The position numbers were made by a program, and so were the translations under genes. Of a stretch of 64,000 bases of DNA, positions 27,188 to 35,862 are shown piece by piece. The stretch comes from Algibacter luteus (GTDB lineage: Bacteria; Bacteroidota; Bacteroidia; Flavobacteriales; Flavobacteriaceae). The stretch spans positions 25,271 through 89,270 of the forward strand of contig NZ_FQYK01000009.1 in assembly GCF_900141715.1 (NCBI RefSeq), written 5' to 3'. The number at the start of each line of letters is the position of its first letter. Position 1 is the first letter of the stretch. The notes beneath the pieces were generated by a model that saw nothing but the letters and a program-made list of their open reading frames with translations, did no database searches and was not told the DNA's origin.

Positions 27188-27754
27188 ATGGCAAGCACAA
27201 GTGATATTAGAAACGGATTATGTATTAGATATAATCACGATATTTTTAAAATAATAGAGTTTTTACATGTAAAACCGGGTAAAGGACCGGCCTTTGTTAG
27301 AACTAAACTTAAAAGTGTAACAACAGGAAAAGTAATTGATAATACCTTTTCTGCAGGTCATAAAATTGAAGATGTTCGTGTTGAAACACACAAATTTCAG
27401 TATTTGTATAATGATGGTGAATTTTATCATTTTATGAATGAAGCTGATTATACGCAGATAAGACTTTTAGAAGCTGCTTTGGATAGACCGGATTTAATGA
27501 AAGAAGGGGAAGTGGTTACAGTATTAATCAATACTGAAGATAATATGCCACTTTCTGTTGAAATGCCGGCAAGTGTTATTTTAGAAGTCACTCATACCGA
27601 GCCTGGGGTTAAAGGTAATACCGCTACTAATGCAACAAAACCAGCAACGGTTGAAACTGGTGCTGAAGTAAATGTACCGTTGTTTATTAATGAAGGCGAT
27701 AAAATAAAAATTGAAACTGAAAAAGGGACTTACAAAGAACGTATCAAAGAGTAA
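27188..27754 (+). CDS. efp: Elongation factor P
   Basis: 188 residues. It relieves ribosome stalling at polyproline stretches. The domain I loop KPGKGPAF places Lys32 at the tip, the residue that is modified or used unmodified depending on species. Domains II and III are complete, ending in [16 protein letters not shown]. It sits between lpxA and a second LpxD-like gene, with 2 bases to the latter. Unlike many EF-P proteins there is a short Thr/Ala-rich insert (TATNATKPA) between domains II and III. Confidence 0.95.
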   Translation: MASTSDIRNGLCIRYNHDIFKIIEFLHVKPGKGPAFVRTKLKSVTTGKVIDNTFSAGHKIEDVRVETHKFQYLYNDGEFYHFMNEADYTQIRLLEAALDRPDLMKEGEVVTVLINTEDNMPLSVEMPASVILEVTHTEPGVKGNTATNATKPATVETGAEVNVPLFINEGDKIKIETEKGTYKERIKE

Positions 27755-27756
27755 GA

Positions 27757-28689
27757 TTGAAATTTCCAAAACCACATACATTAAAGGAAGTAGCAGAATT
27801 AATAGACTGTAAGTTTGTTGGTGATGCTAATTTTCAGGTGCTTGGAATGAATGAAATTCATGTAGTAGAACGTGGAGATATAGTTTTTGTAGATCATCCT
27901 AAATATTACGATAAAGCCTTAAATTCAGCAGCCACCATAGTTTTAATTAATAAAGAAGTTGATTGTCCTGAAGGGAAAGCATTATTAGTTAGCGATGATC
28001 CTTTTAGAGATTTTAACAAACTTACAGACCATTTTAAACCCTTCCAGAGTTCAAGCAATTCAATTTCAGCCACTGCGAAAATTGGTGAGGGTACGGTTGT
28101 TCAACCTAATTGCTTTATTGGTCATAATGTGACTATAGGAAAAAATTGCATTATTCATTCTAATGTTAGTATTTATGATGATGCAGTTATTGGTAATAAT
28201 GTAACCATTCATTCAGGAACGGTTTTAGGAGCCAATGCTTTTTATTACAAAAACAGATCAGAAGGCTATGATCGATTAAAGTCAGGCGGACGTGTTGTTA
28301 TTGAAGATTATGTGGATATCGGTGCTTCGTGTACAATAGACAGAGGAGTTTCAGGAGATACAATTATTGGTGAAGGCTCAAAACTTGATAATTTAATTCA
28401 AGTTGGCCACGACACCGTAATTGGTAAAAAATGTTTAATAGCATCGCAAGTTGGTATTGCTGGCTGTGTGGTAATTGAAGATGAAGTTACACTATGGGGT
28501 CAAGTTGGTACTACAAGTGGTATTACCATTGGTAAAAAAGCAGTTGTTCAAGGACAATCAGGCGTTACTAAATCTATTGAGGGAGGAAAGGTATATTGGG
28601 GCACACCAGCACAAGAAGTGCGTGCCCATCTTAAAGAAATGGCTTCAATAAAGCAAATTCCAAATATTTTAAAACAATTAAAAAATTAA
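27757..28689 (+). CDS. Second LpxD-like N-acyltransferase
   Basis: 310 residues with a TTG start 2 bases after efp; the N-terminus [22 protein letters not shown] resembles that of LpxD. It has an N-terminal LpxD domain (about 1-95) and a beta-helix. [23 protein letters not shown] keeps the catalytic His. An aromatic [18 protein letters not shown] segment replaces the GFGFAP-type loop of the first LpxD, so acyl or sugar specificity may differ. It could provide a different acyl chain or act on another amino sugar. Co-transcription with efp is likely. Confidence 0.85.
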   Translation: MKFPKPHTLKEVAELIDCKFVGDANFQVLGMNEIHVVERGDIVFVDHPKYYDKALNSAATIVLINKEVDCPEGKALLVSDDPFRDFNKLTDHFKPFQSSSNSISATAKIGEGTVVQPNCFIGHNVTIGKNCIIHSNVSIYDDAVIGNNVTIHSGTVLGANAFYYKNRSEGYDRLKSGGRVVIEDYVDIGASCTIDRGVSGDTIIGEGSKLDNLIQVGHDTVIGKKCLIASQVGIAGCVVIEDEVTLWGQVGTTSGITIGKKAVVQGQSGVTKSIEGGKVYWGTPAQEVRAHLKEMASIKQIPNILKQLKN

Positions 28690-28713
28690 TATAATTAAGT
28701 GGTTACAAAAAAT

Positions 28714-28721
28714 TATATTTG
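28714..28721 (+). promoter_or_regulatory. Bacteroidetes -7 box (TATATTTG) before sucD
   Basis: TATATTTG lies 25 bases before the sucD ATG at 28747. No clear -33 element. Confidence 0.4.
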
Positions 28722-28746
28722 TGCAACAATATTCAAATAATATAAA

Positions 28747-29619
28747 ATGAGCGTATTAGTTAATAAAGATTCAAAAATAATTGTTCAAGGTTTTACAGGT
28801 AGTGAAGGTACTTTTCACGCTAGTCAAATGATTGAATATGGTACCAACGTTGTAGGAGGTGTTACACCAGGTAAAGGTGGACAAACGCATTTAGATAAAC
28901 CTGTTTTTAATACGGTTTTAGAAGCTGTTGAAAAAGTTGGTGCAGATACCACTATTATTTTTGTTCCACCAGCATTTGCTGCCGATGCAATTATGGAGGC
29001 TGCCGATGCAGGTATTAAAGTTATTATTACTATCACGGAAGGTATTCCTGTAGCAGACATGATTACAGCGTCTAGTTATATTAAAAATAAAGGATGTCGT
29101 TTAATTGGTCCTAACTGCCCTGGTGTTATTACACCTGGAGAAGCAAAAGTAGGAATTATGCCAGGTTTTGTATTCAAAAAAGGGAAGGTTGGTATCGTTT
29201 CAAAATCTGGTACTTTAACTTATGAAGCTGCAGATCAAGTTGTAAAACAAGGGTTAGGTATTACAACAGCTATTGGTATAGGAGGTGATCCAATTATTGG
29301 AACAACTACAAAAGAAGCTGTGGAGTTATTAATTAATGATCCAGAAACAGAAGCTGTTGTTATGATTGGTGAAATTGGCGGTCAGTTAGAAGCTGATGCA
29401 GCTAATTGGTATAAAACGAGTGGGAGTAAAAAGCCTATAGTTGGTTTTATTGCTGGAGAAACTGCACCTGCTGGACGTACCATGGGTCATGCTGGAGCTA
29501 TTGTTGGAGGTAGTGACGATACTGCACAAGCTAAAAAGAAAATAATGAAAGCATGTGGTATTCACGTTGTGGATTCACCTGCAGAAATAGGAAAAAAGGT
29601 AGCAGAAGTTTTAGCTTAA
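28747..29619 (+). CDS. sucD: Succinyl-CoA synthetase, alpha subunit
   Basis: 290 residues, normal. It works with SucC (not in the window) in the TCA cycle to convert succinyl-CoA to succinate with nucleotide formation. The CoA-binding Rossmann part has [13 protein letters not shown] and [32 protein letters not shown] and GHAGAIVGG, with the phosphorylated His, are present. It has its own -7 box and is followed by a terminator, so it is likely monocistronic. Confidence 0.95.
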   Translation: MSVLVNKDSKIIVQGFTGSEGTFHASQMIEYGTNVVGGVTPGKGGQTHLDKPVFNTVLEAVEKVGADTTIIFVPPAFAADAIMEAADAGIKVIITITEGIPVADMITASSYIKNKGCRLIGPNCPGVITPGEAKVGIMPGFVFKKGKVGIVSKSGTLTYEAADQVVKQGLGITTAIGIGGDPIIGTTTKEAVELLINDPETEAVVMIGEIGGQLEADAANWYKTSGSKKPIVGFIAGETAPAGRTMGHAGAIVGGSDDTAQAKKKIMKACGIHVVDSPAEIGKKVAEVLA

Positions 29620-29635
29620 TTCTTAATACATATAT

Positions 29636-29668
29636 AAAAAAACCTTGCAATCTTGTGAGGTTTTTTTA
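29636..29668 (+). terminator. Rho-independent terminator after sucD
   Basis: AAAAAACCT pairs with AGGTTTTTT around a short inner stem with G-U pairs, followed by a T run. It lies 17 bases after the sucD stop. Confidence 0.8.
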
Positions 29669-29697
29669 TTGGTTACCATTAGTATTTGTTATATTTG
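29669..29697 (+). promoter_or_regulatory. Bacteroidetes-type promoter for fabG
   Basis: TTG at 29669-29671, an 18-base spacer, then TATATTTG at 29690-29697. It lies 38 bases before the fabG ATG and directly after the sucD terminator. Confidence 0.55.
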
Positions 29698-29735
29698 AAA
29701 TACTATGATTATTAATAACTAACCAAACTTTATAA

Positions 29736-30482
29736 ATGAAACTATTAGAAGGTAAAACAGCCATAGTTACTGGTGCTAGTCGTGGAATTGGAAAAGGAAT
29801 CGCACAAGTTTTTGCTCAACAAGGTGCTAATGTAGCCTTTACATATAGCTCTTCTGTTGAAGCAGCAAACGAATTAGAAAAAGAACTTAATGCCTTGGGT
29901 GTAAAAGCCAAAGGTTATAAAAGTAACGCGGCGAGCTTTGAAGAAGCTCAAAAGCTTGCTGAAGATGTTGCTGCAGAATTTGGTAGTATCGATATACTTG
30001 TTAATAATGCAGGAATCACTAAGGATAATTTATTAATGCGTATTACTGAAGAAGATTTTGATACGGTAATAGAAGTAAATCTAAAGTCGGTTTTCAATAT
30101 GACCAAAGCTGTTCAAAGAACCATGCTAAAACAGCGTAAAGGGTCTATTATTAATATGAGCTCTGTTGTTGGGGTTAAAGGTAATGCGGGACAAACTAAT
30201 TATGCGGCATCAAAGGCTGGAATTATTGGGTTTTCTAAATCAGTTGCATTAGAATTAGGATCAAGAAACATAAGAAGTAACGTTGTTGCTCCTGGTTTCA
30301 TCGAAACAGAAATGACAGCTAAATTAGATGAAGAAGTTGTTAAAGGCTGGCGCGCAGGAATTCCTTTAAAACGTGGAGGTACTCCAGAAGATATTGCCAA
30401 TGTTTGCGTGTTTTTAGCGAGTGATATGAGCGCATACATTACCGGACAAACTATAAATGTTGATGGCGGTATGTTAACATAA
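29736..30482 (+). CDS. fabG: 3-oxoacyl-ACP reductase
   Basis: 248 residues, normal. It reduces 3-oxoacyl-ACP with NADPH in fatty acid elongation. Short-chain dehydrogenase marks are all present: TGASRGIGKGIA near residue 12, NNAGIT near 89, and the catalytic Ser in NMSSVVG plus YAASKAG (Tyr and Lys). The C-terminal ITGQTINVDGGML is typical. It is followed 38 bases later by a VWA-like membrane protein gene with no terminator, so the three genes to 33383 may be one transcript. Confidence 0.95.
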   Translation: MKLLEGKTAIVTGASRGIGKGIAQVFAQQGANVAFTYSSSVEAANELEKELNALGVKAKGYKSNAASFEEAQKLAEDVAAEFGSIDILVNNAGITKDNLLMRITEEDFDTVIEVNLKSVFNMTKAVQRTMLKQRKGSIINMSSVVGVKGNAGQTNYAASKAGIIGFSKSVALELGSRNIRSNVVAPGFIETEMTAKLDEEVVKGWRAGIPLKRGGTPEDIANVCVFLASDMSAYITGQTINVDGGMLT

Positions 30483-30520
30483 TCGAAATGTTACCTTGAG
30501 CGTAGGCACAAGGCTTATAA

Positions 30521-32554
30521 ATGCAAACAGAAACTTTATTATACATTATACTTGCTGGAATTATAGCACTAAGTTTAGCGCTTTTTCAGTATTTCACAAA
30601 TAGAAAAAGCATGTCTAAATTGAACATGCTTTTTTCTTTTTTAAGGTTTTTATCAGTCTTTGCTGTGTTACTACTAATTATTAACCCTAGTTTTAATCAA
30701 GTAAAAACATCTATTGAGAAACCAAATTTAGTTGTTGCTCTTGATAATTCATGTTCTATTGAACATTTAAAACAGGATAGTAATGTCAAAGATTTTATTG
30801 AAAAACTAAATAGCAATAAAGAAATTCAAGAAAAATTTAATTTGAGTGTTTATACCTTTGGTAAAGGTTTAAACCCACTAGACTCAATTTCTTTTTCAGA
30901 AACGCAAACTAATATCTCAAAAACTTTTCAGCAATTAGCTGAGGTATATAAATCTACTACATCACCAACACTTATAATTACAGATGGAAATCAAACCTAC
31001 GGCAACGATTATCAATTTTCATACAGAAATTATAAACAGCCTATTTTTCCAATAATTTTAGGGGATACTATTACGTACACTGATTTAAAAATTCAGCAAT
31101 TCAACGTTAATAAGTACGCCTTTTTAAAAAATAAATTCCCAGTAGAAGCTATTTTGGTGTATAACGGAAACCAATCTGTAAATTCTAATTTTATTGTTAA
31201 AAATGGTAACGCCACGGTATTTTCAAAAGCAGTCAACTTTTCAAAAGCTGATAATTCAAAAGTTATCAATTTCACACTTCCAGCAAATAGAGTTGGCGTA
31301 AATAATTATATAGCAACTTTGGTACCTTTAGAAAATGAAAAAAATAAGGTTAATAATAATAAGAATTTTGCCGTTGAGGTGATAAATCAAAAAACAAAAA
31401 TAGCTTTAGTTACTGATATGCTTCATCCCGACATAGGTGTCATCAAAAAAAGTATTGAAAGTAATGAGCAACGATCAGTTTCAATACTAAACTCATCCAA
31501 TGTTATAAGTCAAATAAATGATGTTCAATTATTTATAATATATCAACCTAATAAAAACTTTAAGGATTTATATGGTATTTTAGATTCAAAAAATCTAAAT
31601 AAATTTGTAATAATAGGACCTAAAACAGACTTGAATTTTATAAATCAAGTGGCTCAAAATTATTCGCATGATGTCACCGAACAAACTGAATATTATATAG
31701 GCGAATTAAATATAAATTATTCGCCATTCATTATTGAAGATTTAGATTTTGAATCATTTCCACCTCTAATTTCGAATTATGGAGAGGTGAACTTCACAGT
31801 GCCTTTTCAATCTGTATTAAATAAATCGGTAGGTGGTTTTTCAACTAACCTACCACTTTTGGCTACGTTTGAGACAAACGGAAGGCGAGAGGCAGTCTTG
31901 TTTGGTGAAAATTTATGGCAGTGGCGTGCACAAAGTTATTTAAACGAAAAATCATTTCAAGCTTTTGATAATTTCTTTGGAAAACTCACTCAATACTTAT
32001 CAAGTAATAAACAAAAAAGTAGGTTGAATATAGATTATGAATCGTTTTATAATGGAAGCAGTAATATTGTAATAAAAGCAGAGTACTTCGATAAAAATTA
32101 TGTTTTTGATTCTCGTGAAACTCTTGATATTACTATAATAGATAAAGCTACAGATGTTAAAAAAACATTTCCTTTAATATTAAAAAACAATAATTATCAA
32201 GTAGATTTAAGTAGTTTACCGCCTTCAGAGTATAGTTTTGTTGTAAGTACTTCTAAAGAAAACTTGTCAAGATCGGGCAGTTTCCAAATTTTAAAATTTG
32301 ATGTAGAACAGAAGTTTTTAAATGCTGATGTAACAAAACTGCAGCAATTAGCCACTAACAGTGGAGGGTCAAGTTATTTTATTGATGATGCTGAAAAGGT
32401 ATTTGAAGATTTACTAGAAGACAAAAGATTTACACCAATTCAAAAAAGCAGTAAAAATACCATACCTTTGATAGATTGGAAATATCTGCTCGCAATAATG
32501 GCTTTAAGTCTAGGATTGGAGTGGTTTTTAAGAAAATATAACGGATTAATTTAA
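30521..32554 (+). CDS. Large membrane protein with VWA-like domain (Bat-like)
   Basis: 677 residues. Two transmembrane helices lie near residues 6-23 and 38-57, and one at the C-terminus (about 651-668). The first periplasmic part starts VVALDNSCSI, a D-x-S-x-S metal-site motif of VWA domains, and continues with SPTLIITDGNQTYG. The middle is beta-rich with no family I can name. This layout resembles uncharacterised VWA-domain membrane proteins of Bacteroidota related to the Bat aerotolerance group, but the function is unknown. It lies 7 to 13 bases before the SPFH gene. Confidence 0.7.
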   Translation: MQTETLLYIILAGIIALSLALFQYFTNRKSMSKLNMLFSFLRFLSVFAVLLLIINPSFNQVKTSIEKPNLVVALDNSCSIEHLKQDSNVKDFIEKLNSNKEIQEKFNLSVYTFGKGLNPLDSISFSETQTNISKTFQQLAEVYKSTTSPTLIITDGNQTYGNDYQFSYRNYKQPIFPIILGDTITYTDLKIQQFNVNKYAFLKNKFPVEAILVYNGNQSVNSNFIVKNGNATVFSKAVNFSKADNSKVINFTLPANRVGVNNYIATLVPLENEKNKVNNNKNFAVEVINQKTKIALVTDMLHPDIGVIKKSIESNEQRSVSILNSSNVISQINDVQLFIIYQPNKNFKDLYGILDSKNLNKFVIIGPKTDLNFINQVAQNYSHDVTEQTEYYIGELNINYSPFIIEDLDFESFPPLISNYGEVNFTVPFQSVLNKSVGGFSTNLPLLATFETNGRREAVLFGENLWQWRAQSYLNEKSFQAFDNFFGKLTQYLSSNKQKSRLNIDYESFYNGSSNIVIKAEYFDKNYVFDSRETLDITIIDKATDVKKTFPLILKNNNYQVDLSSLPPSEYSFVVSTSKENLSRSGSFQILKFDVEQKFLNADVTKLQQLATNSGGSSYFIDDAEKVFEDLLEDKRFTPIQKSSKNTIPLIDWKYLLAIMALSLGLEWFLRKYNGLI

Positions 32555-32567
32555 ATAAAAATTGAAA

Positions 32568-33383
32568 ATGGAAAGATTACCAAAAGTGGCGGTGCCAATA
32601 ATTATTAGTGTTTTTGTATTAATTGTGTTGCTAGCAAAATCTGCAGTAACCATAGGGTCTGGTGAAGCAGGTGTACTTTTTAAAACCTTTGGAGAGGGAG
32701 TTGTTGTTGATGAACCGCCTATGAGTGAAGGTTTTCATATTGTGGCACCTTGGAATAAGGTTTACATTTATGAAGTGCGCCAGCAAGAGCTTTTTGAAAA
32801 AATGAAAGTTTTATCATCTAATGGATTAGAAATTCAAATTGATGCATCGGCATGGTACGAACCTGTATATAACGATTTAGGGAATTTACATCAATCGCTT
32901 GGTCAAAACTACTTGCAACGTGTTATACAACCTGCTATTCGCAGTGCTGCGCGTAGTGTAGTTGGACGTTACACACCTGAACAATTATACTCAAGTAAAA
33001 GAGATGCTATTCAAGATGAAATTTTTGCAGAAACTAAAAAGATTTTAGAAAAGCAATACGTGCAATTAAATGAAGTACTTGTACGTGATGTAACATTACC
33101 TAATACAATTAAAGAAGCTATTGAACGTAAATTGCGTCAAGAACAAGAGTCTTTAGAGTACGAATTTAGATTAGTTACAGCAGCAAAAGAAGCTGAGAAA
33201 GTAATTATTGAAGCCAAAGGTAAAGCTGAGTCTAATAGAATTTTAAGTGCTTCGTTAACTGATAAAATATTACAGGATAAAGGGATTGAGGCAACTGTAA
33301 AGCTCTCTGAATCTCCAAACAGTAAAGTAATTGTAATAGGTTCGGGAGATTCTGGAATGCCTATTATTCTGGGGAATCAGTAA
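32568..33383 (+). CDS. SPFH/prohibitin-family membrane protein
   Basis: 271 residues from the ATG at 32568; a TTG two codons earlier is less likely. One N-terminal transmembrane helix (about 7-27) is followed by a Band 7 domain (EAGVLFKTFGEGVVVDEPP, YEVRQQELFEKM, RSAARSVVGRYTPEQLY). The C-terminal region is an Ala/Glu-rich coiled coil (VTAAKEAEKVIIEAKGKAESNRI) that would drive oligomer rings. Prohibitin-like proteins organise membrane domains and influence FtsH proteolysis in other bacteria. Pairing with the VWA-like protein upstream is suggestive but unproven. Confidence 0.85.
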   Translation: MERLPKVAVPIIISVFVLIVLLAKSAVTIGSGEAGVLFKTFGEGVVVDEPPMSEGFHIVAPWNKVYIYEVRQQELFEKMKVLSSNGLEIQIDASAWYEPVYNDLGNLHQSLGQNYLQRVIQPAIRSAARSVVGRYTPEQLYSSKRDAIQDEIFAETKKILEKQYVQLNEVLVRDVTLPNTIKEAIERKLRQEQESLEYEFRLVTAAKEAEKVIIEAKGKAESNRILSASLTDKILQDKGIEATVKLSESPNSKVIVIGSGDSGMPIILGNQ

Positions 33384-33490
33384 TATCTAAATAAAATAAT
33401 TCAGCATTTATATCAATATATTATAAAATATTAATTTTTTTATTGATAATTATTGATATTGTTTAAATGTTAGAATATTTACATTTATAA

Positions 33491-33523
33491 TTTGGATTTA
33501 ATCAGATAAAATGTAGATATTTG
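33491..33523 (+). promoter_or_regulatory. Probable his operon promoter
   Basis: TTTG at 33491-33494, then a 21-base spacer and GATATTTG at 33516-33523, one mismatch from TAnnTTTG. Transcription would start near 33530, about 12 bases before the leader peptide ATG. Confidence 0.45.
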
Positions 33524-33541
33524 TACAAGTAAAAAAAAGAC

Positions 33542-33595
33542 ATGACTTTTATTCAAACACATCATCATTTTCATATTTGCTCTCAAGCGAAGTGA
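33542..33595 (+). CDS. His-rich leader peptide of the histidine operon attenuator
   Basis: A 17-codon frame, ATG at 33542 and TGA at 33593, encodes MTFIQTHHHFHICSQAK. Four of seventeen codons are His (three in a row at 33560-33568, one at 33572), in a genome where such runs are rare. It lies between the promoter and a terminator hairpin directly before hisG, as expected for transcription attenuation. Its last codons (TCTCAAGCG) can pair with the 5' arm of the terminator, so a ribosome stalled at His codons would leave the antiterminator free. The function is inferred from this architecture. Confidence 0.85.
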   Translation: MTFIQTHHHFHICSQAK

Positions 33596-33661
33596 AAATG
33601 TATTGAGTAAAATCAACATATATTTTAAACCCGTTTGAGACAATCAAGCGGGTTTTTTAAT
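33583..33661 (+). promoter_or_regulatory. Histidine attenuator: antiterminator and terminator hairpins
   Basis: Terminator: AAACCCGTTTGA (33627-33638) pairs with TCAAGCGGGTTT (33644-33655) around a 5-base loop, with one G-U pair, followed by TTT. Antiterminator: TCAAGCG at 33583-33589, inside the leader peptide's end, is identical to the 3' arm segment and can pair with CGTTTGA at 33632-33638. The two structures exclude each other. A ribosome reaching the leader stop would cover 33583-33589 and let the terminator form. Confidence 0.85.
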
Positions 33662-33706
33662 TATGCCAACTAAAAGATTGTTTCAAACTCATATAAAAAC
33701 AACAAA

Positions 33707-34564
33707 ATGAGTAAACTAAGAATTGCAGTGCAGAAATCGGGTCGACTAAACGAAGACTCAATGAGTATTTTAAAAGATATTGGTATTTCCATTGATAACG
33801 GTAAAGACCAATTAAAAGCTTCAGCAAGAAATTTTCCTGTGGAAGTATTCTATCTAAGAAATGGCGACATTCCACAATATTTAAAGGATGGTGTGGTAGA
33901 TGCAGCTATTATTGGTGAGAATGTATTAATAGAAAAAGGTCAAGGCATTAATATTGTTGAAAAACTTGGGTTTTCTTCTTGTAGAGTGTGTATTGCGGTA
34001 CCAAAATCTGTCAAATACGGTAGTGTTAAAGATTTAGAAGGTAAACGTATTGCCACATCTTACCCGAATACGGTTCAAATGTTTTTAGATAAAAATGGAG
34101 TTGAAGCCAACTTGCACATCATTAATGGTTCGGTTGAAATTGCACCTAACATTGGATTAGCCGATGCTATCTGCGACATTGTTTCTAGTGGAAGTACATT
34201 GTTTAAAAATAACTTGAAAGAGGTAGATACAATTTTAAAATCTGAAGCTGTTTTAGCTGTTTCTCCTGTTTTATCTGAGGAAAAACAAAAAATATTAGAC
34301 ACAATTCAGTTTAGAATTCAATCTGTTTTAAAAGGTAGAAATTCAAAGTATGTGCTGTTGAATGCACCTAACGATAAAATTCAAGACATCATTAACGTGC
34401 TGCCAGGAATGAAAAGTCCAACAGTTTTGCCACTTGCGGAAGAGGGTTGGAGCTCTGTGCATTCTGTAATTAGTAAAAACGAATTTTGGGATGTTATTGA
34501 TGAACTAAAAGCCAACGGCGCTCAAGGTATTTTGGTGTGTCCAATCGAAAAAATGGTACTTTAA
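33707..34564 (+). CDS. hisG: ATP phosphoribosyltransferase (long form)
   Basis: 285 residues, the long form with a C-terminal regulatory domain that binds histidine. It makes phosphoribosyl-ATP, the first step of histidine synthesis. Landmarks: LRIAVQKSGRL at the start, FYLRNGDIPQYL, SGSTLFKNNL in the PRPP-binding region, and a C-terminal NDKIQDIINVLPGMKSPTVLPL. It is the first structural gene after the attenuator, so it is subject both to feedback inhibition of the enzyme and to attenuation of transcription. Confidence 0.95.
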   Translation: MSKLRIAVQKSGRLNEDSMSILKDIGISIDNGKDQLKASARNFPVEVFYLRNGDIPQYLKDGVVDAAIIGENVLIEKGQGINIVEKLGFSSCRVCIAVPKSVKYGSVKDLEGKRIATSYPNTVQMFLDKNGVEANLHIINGSVEIAPNIGLADAICDIVSSGSTLFKNNLKEVDTILKSEAVLAVSPVLSEEKQKILDTIQFRIQSVLKGRNSKYVLLNAPNDKIQDIINVLPGMKSPTVLPLAEEGWSSVHSVISKNEFWDVIDELKANGAQGILVCPIEKMVL

Positions 34565-34575
34565 CAACTTCTGTC

Positions 34576-35862
34576 ATGCAAATTATAAATAGCCCAAAAC
34601 GAGGAGACTGGACGAATGTTTTAAAGCGCCCTACTCAAACTGTAGACGATATCGAGGAGACGGTTAATAAAATATTCTCGGAGGTATCTGAAACTGGAGA
34701 TCGCGCTATTAAGGACTATACTGCAAAGTTCGATGGTGTGACTTTAGATTCTAATAGTGTTTCCGTTGAAGAAATAGAACTAGCGGCTAAAGAGGTGCCA
34801 GAAAAACTTCAAAAGGCCATTAAGTTGGCGAAACAAAATATTGAAGCGTTTCATAAGGCACAAAAAACAGATAAAGTAGTAATAGAGACTGTTAGTGGTG
34901 TTTCGTGCTGGCAAGAAAAAAGACCAATTGAAAAGGTCGGTCTTTATATACCAGGGGGAACTGCGCCGCTTTTTTCAACAGTTTTAATGTTAGCAATTCC
35001 TGCACAAATTGCGGGTTGTAAAGAAATTGTGTTATGTTCACCACCTAATAAAACTGGAAATTTAGCTCCTGAAATTTTGTTTGCAGCACAACTTTGTGGG
35101 GTTACAAAAATCATTAAAGTAGGAGGAATTCAGGCCATTGCAGGATTAACTTTTGGTACAGAAATCATTCCTCAAGTGTATAAGATTTTCGGACCAGGAA
35201 ATCAATATGTAACTGTAGCGAAACAAATTGCTACAAAATATGGCGTTGCCATTGATATGCCTGCGGGACCTAGTGAATTATTGGTAGTTGCTGATGATTC
35301 TGCAAATGCATCTTATGTGGCATCAGATTTATTAAGTCAAGCAGAACATGGTACCGATAGTCAAGTAATTTTGGTATCGACATCAAAACGTTTGATTGAT
35401 GAAGTTTCAGATGAAGTTGAAAAGCAGTTGGAGGTGCTTCCGCGTAAAGCGATAGCAGAAAAAGCCATTGCGAATTCGAAGTTAATTTACATGGAAAATG
35501 ACAATTTAGCTTTAGAATTAATAAACGATTACGGACCAGAACACTTTATAATTTGCTCTAAAAACGAAGATTTATATATTAATGGCATAACAAATGCAGG
35601 TTCTGTTTTTATAGGTGATTTCACTCCAGAGAGTGCGGGCGATTATGCTTCTGGAACCAATCATACCTTGCCAACTAATGGTTTTTCTAAAGCCTATTCT
35701 GGGGTTAATTTAGATAGCTTTTTGAAGAGTATGACCTTTCAGAAAATATCTAAAGAAGGCCTTTTAAATTTAGGACAGTCTATAGAATTGATGGCCGAAG
35801 CCGAAGGTTTACAAGCACATAAAAATGCCGTGAGTATACGTTTAAAGGATTTGAAAAAATGA
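34576..35862 (+). CDS. hisD: Histidinol dehydrogenase
   Basis: 428 residues from the ATG at 34576 (MQIINSPKRGDW), the usual family start; a GTG at 34537 inside hisG adds an untypical leader. It oxidises histidinol to histidine in two NAD- and zinc-dependent steps. Seen: YIPGGTAPLFSTVLMLAIPA, FGPGNQYVTVAKQ, DMPAGPSELLVVAD, SQAEHGTDSQ and NDYGPEHF with zinc- and substrate-binding residues. It overlaps hisC by 4 bases. Confidence 0.95.
   Translation: MQIINSPKRGDWTNVLKRPTQTVDDIEETVNKIFSEVSETGDRAIKDYTAKFDGVTLDSNSVSVEEIELAAKEVPEKLQKAIKLAKQNIEAFHKAQKTDKVVIETVSGVSCWQEKRPIEKVGLYIPGGTAPLFSTVLMLAIPAQIAGCKEIVLCSPPNKTGNLAPEILFAAQLCGVTKIIKVGGIQAIAGLTFGTEIIPQVYKIFGPGNQYVTVAKQIATKYGVAIDMPAGPSELLVVADDSANASYVASDLLSQAEHGTDSQVILVSTSKRLIDEVSDEVEKQLEVLPRKAIAEKAIANSKLIYMENDNLALELINDYGPEHFIICSKNEDLYINGITNAGSVFIGDFTPESAGDYASGTNHTLPTNGFSKAYSGVNLDSFLKSMTFQKISKEGLLNLGQSIELMAEAEGLQAHKNAVSIRLKDLKK

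Noticed and set aside
33384..33490. AT-rich inverted repeats upstream of the his promoter (TATCAATAT and ATTGATAT)
   Set aside because: Short, imperfect and in very AT-rich DNA; no clear operator symmetry or conservation can be shown.
34537..34575. GTG start extending HisD by 13 residues
   Set aside because: It lies inside hisG and the added residues are unlike HisD; the ATG at 34576 gives the normal N-terminus.
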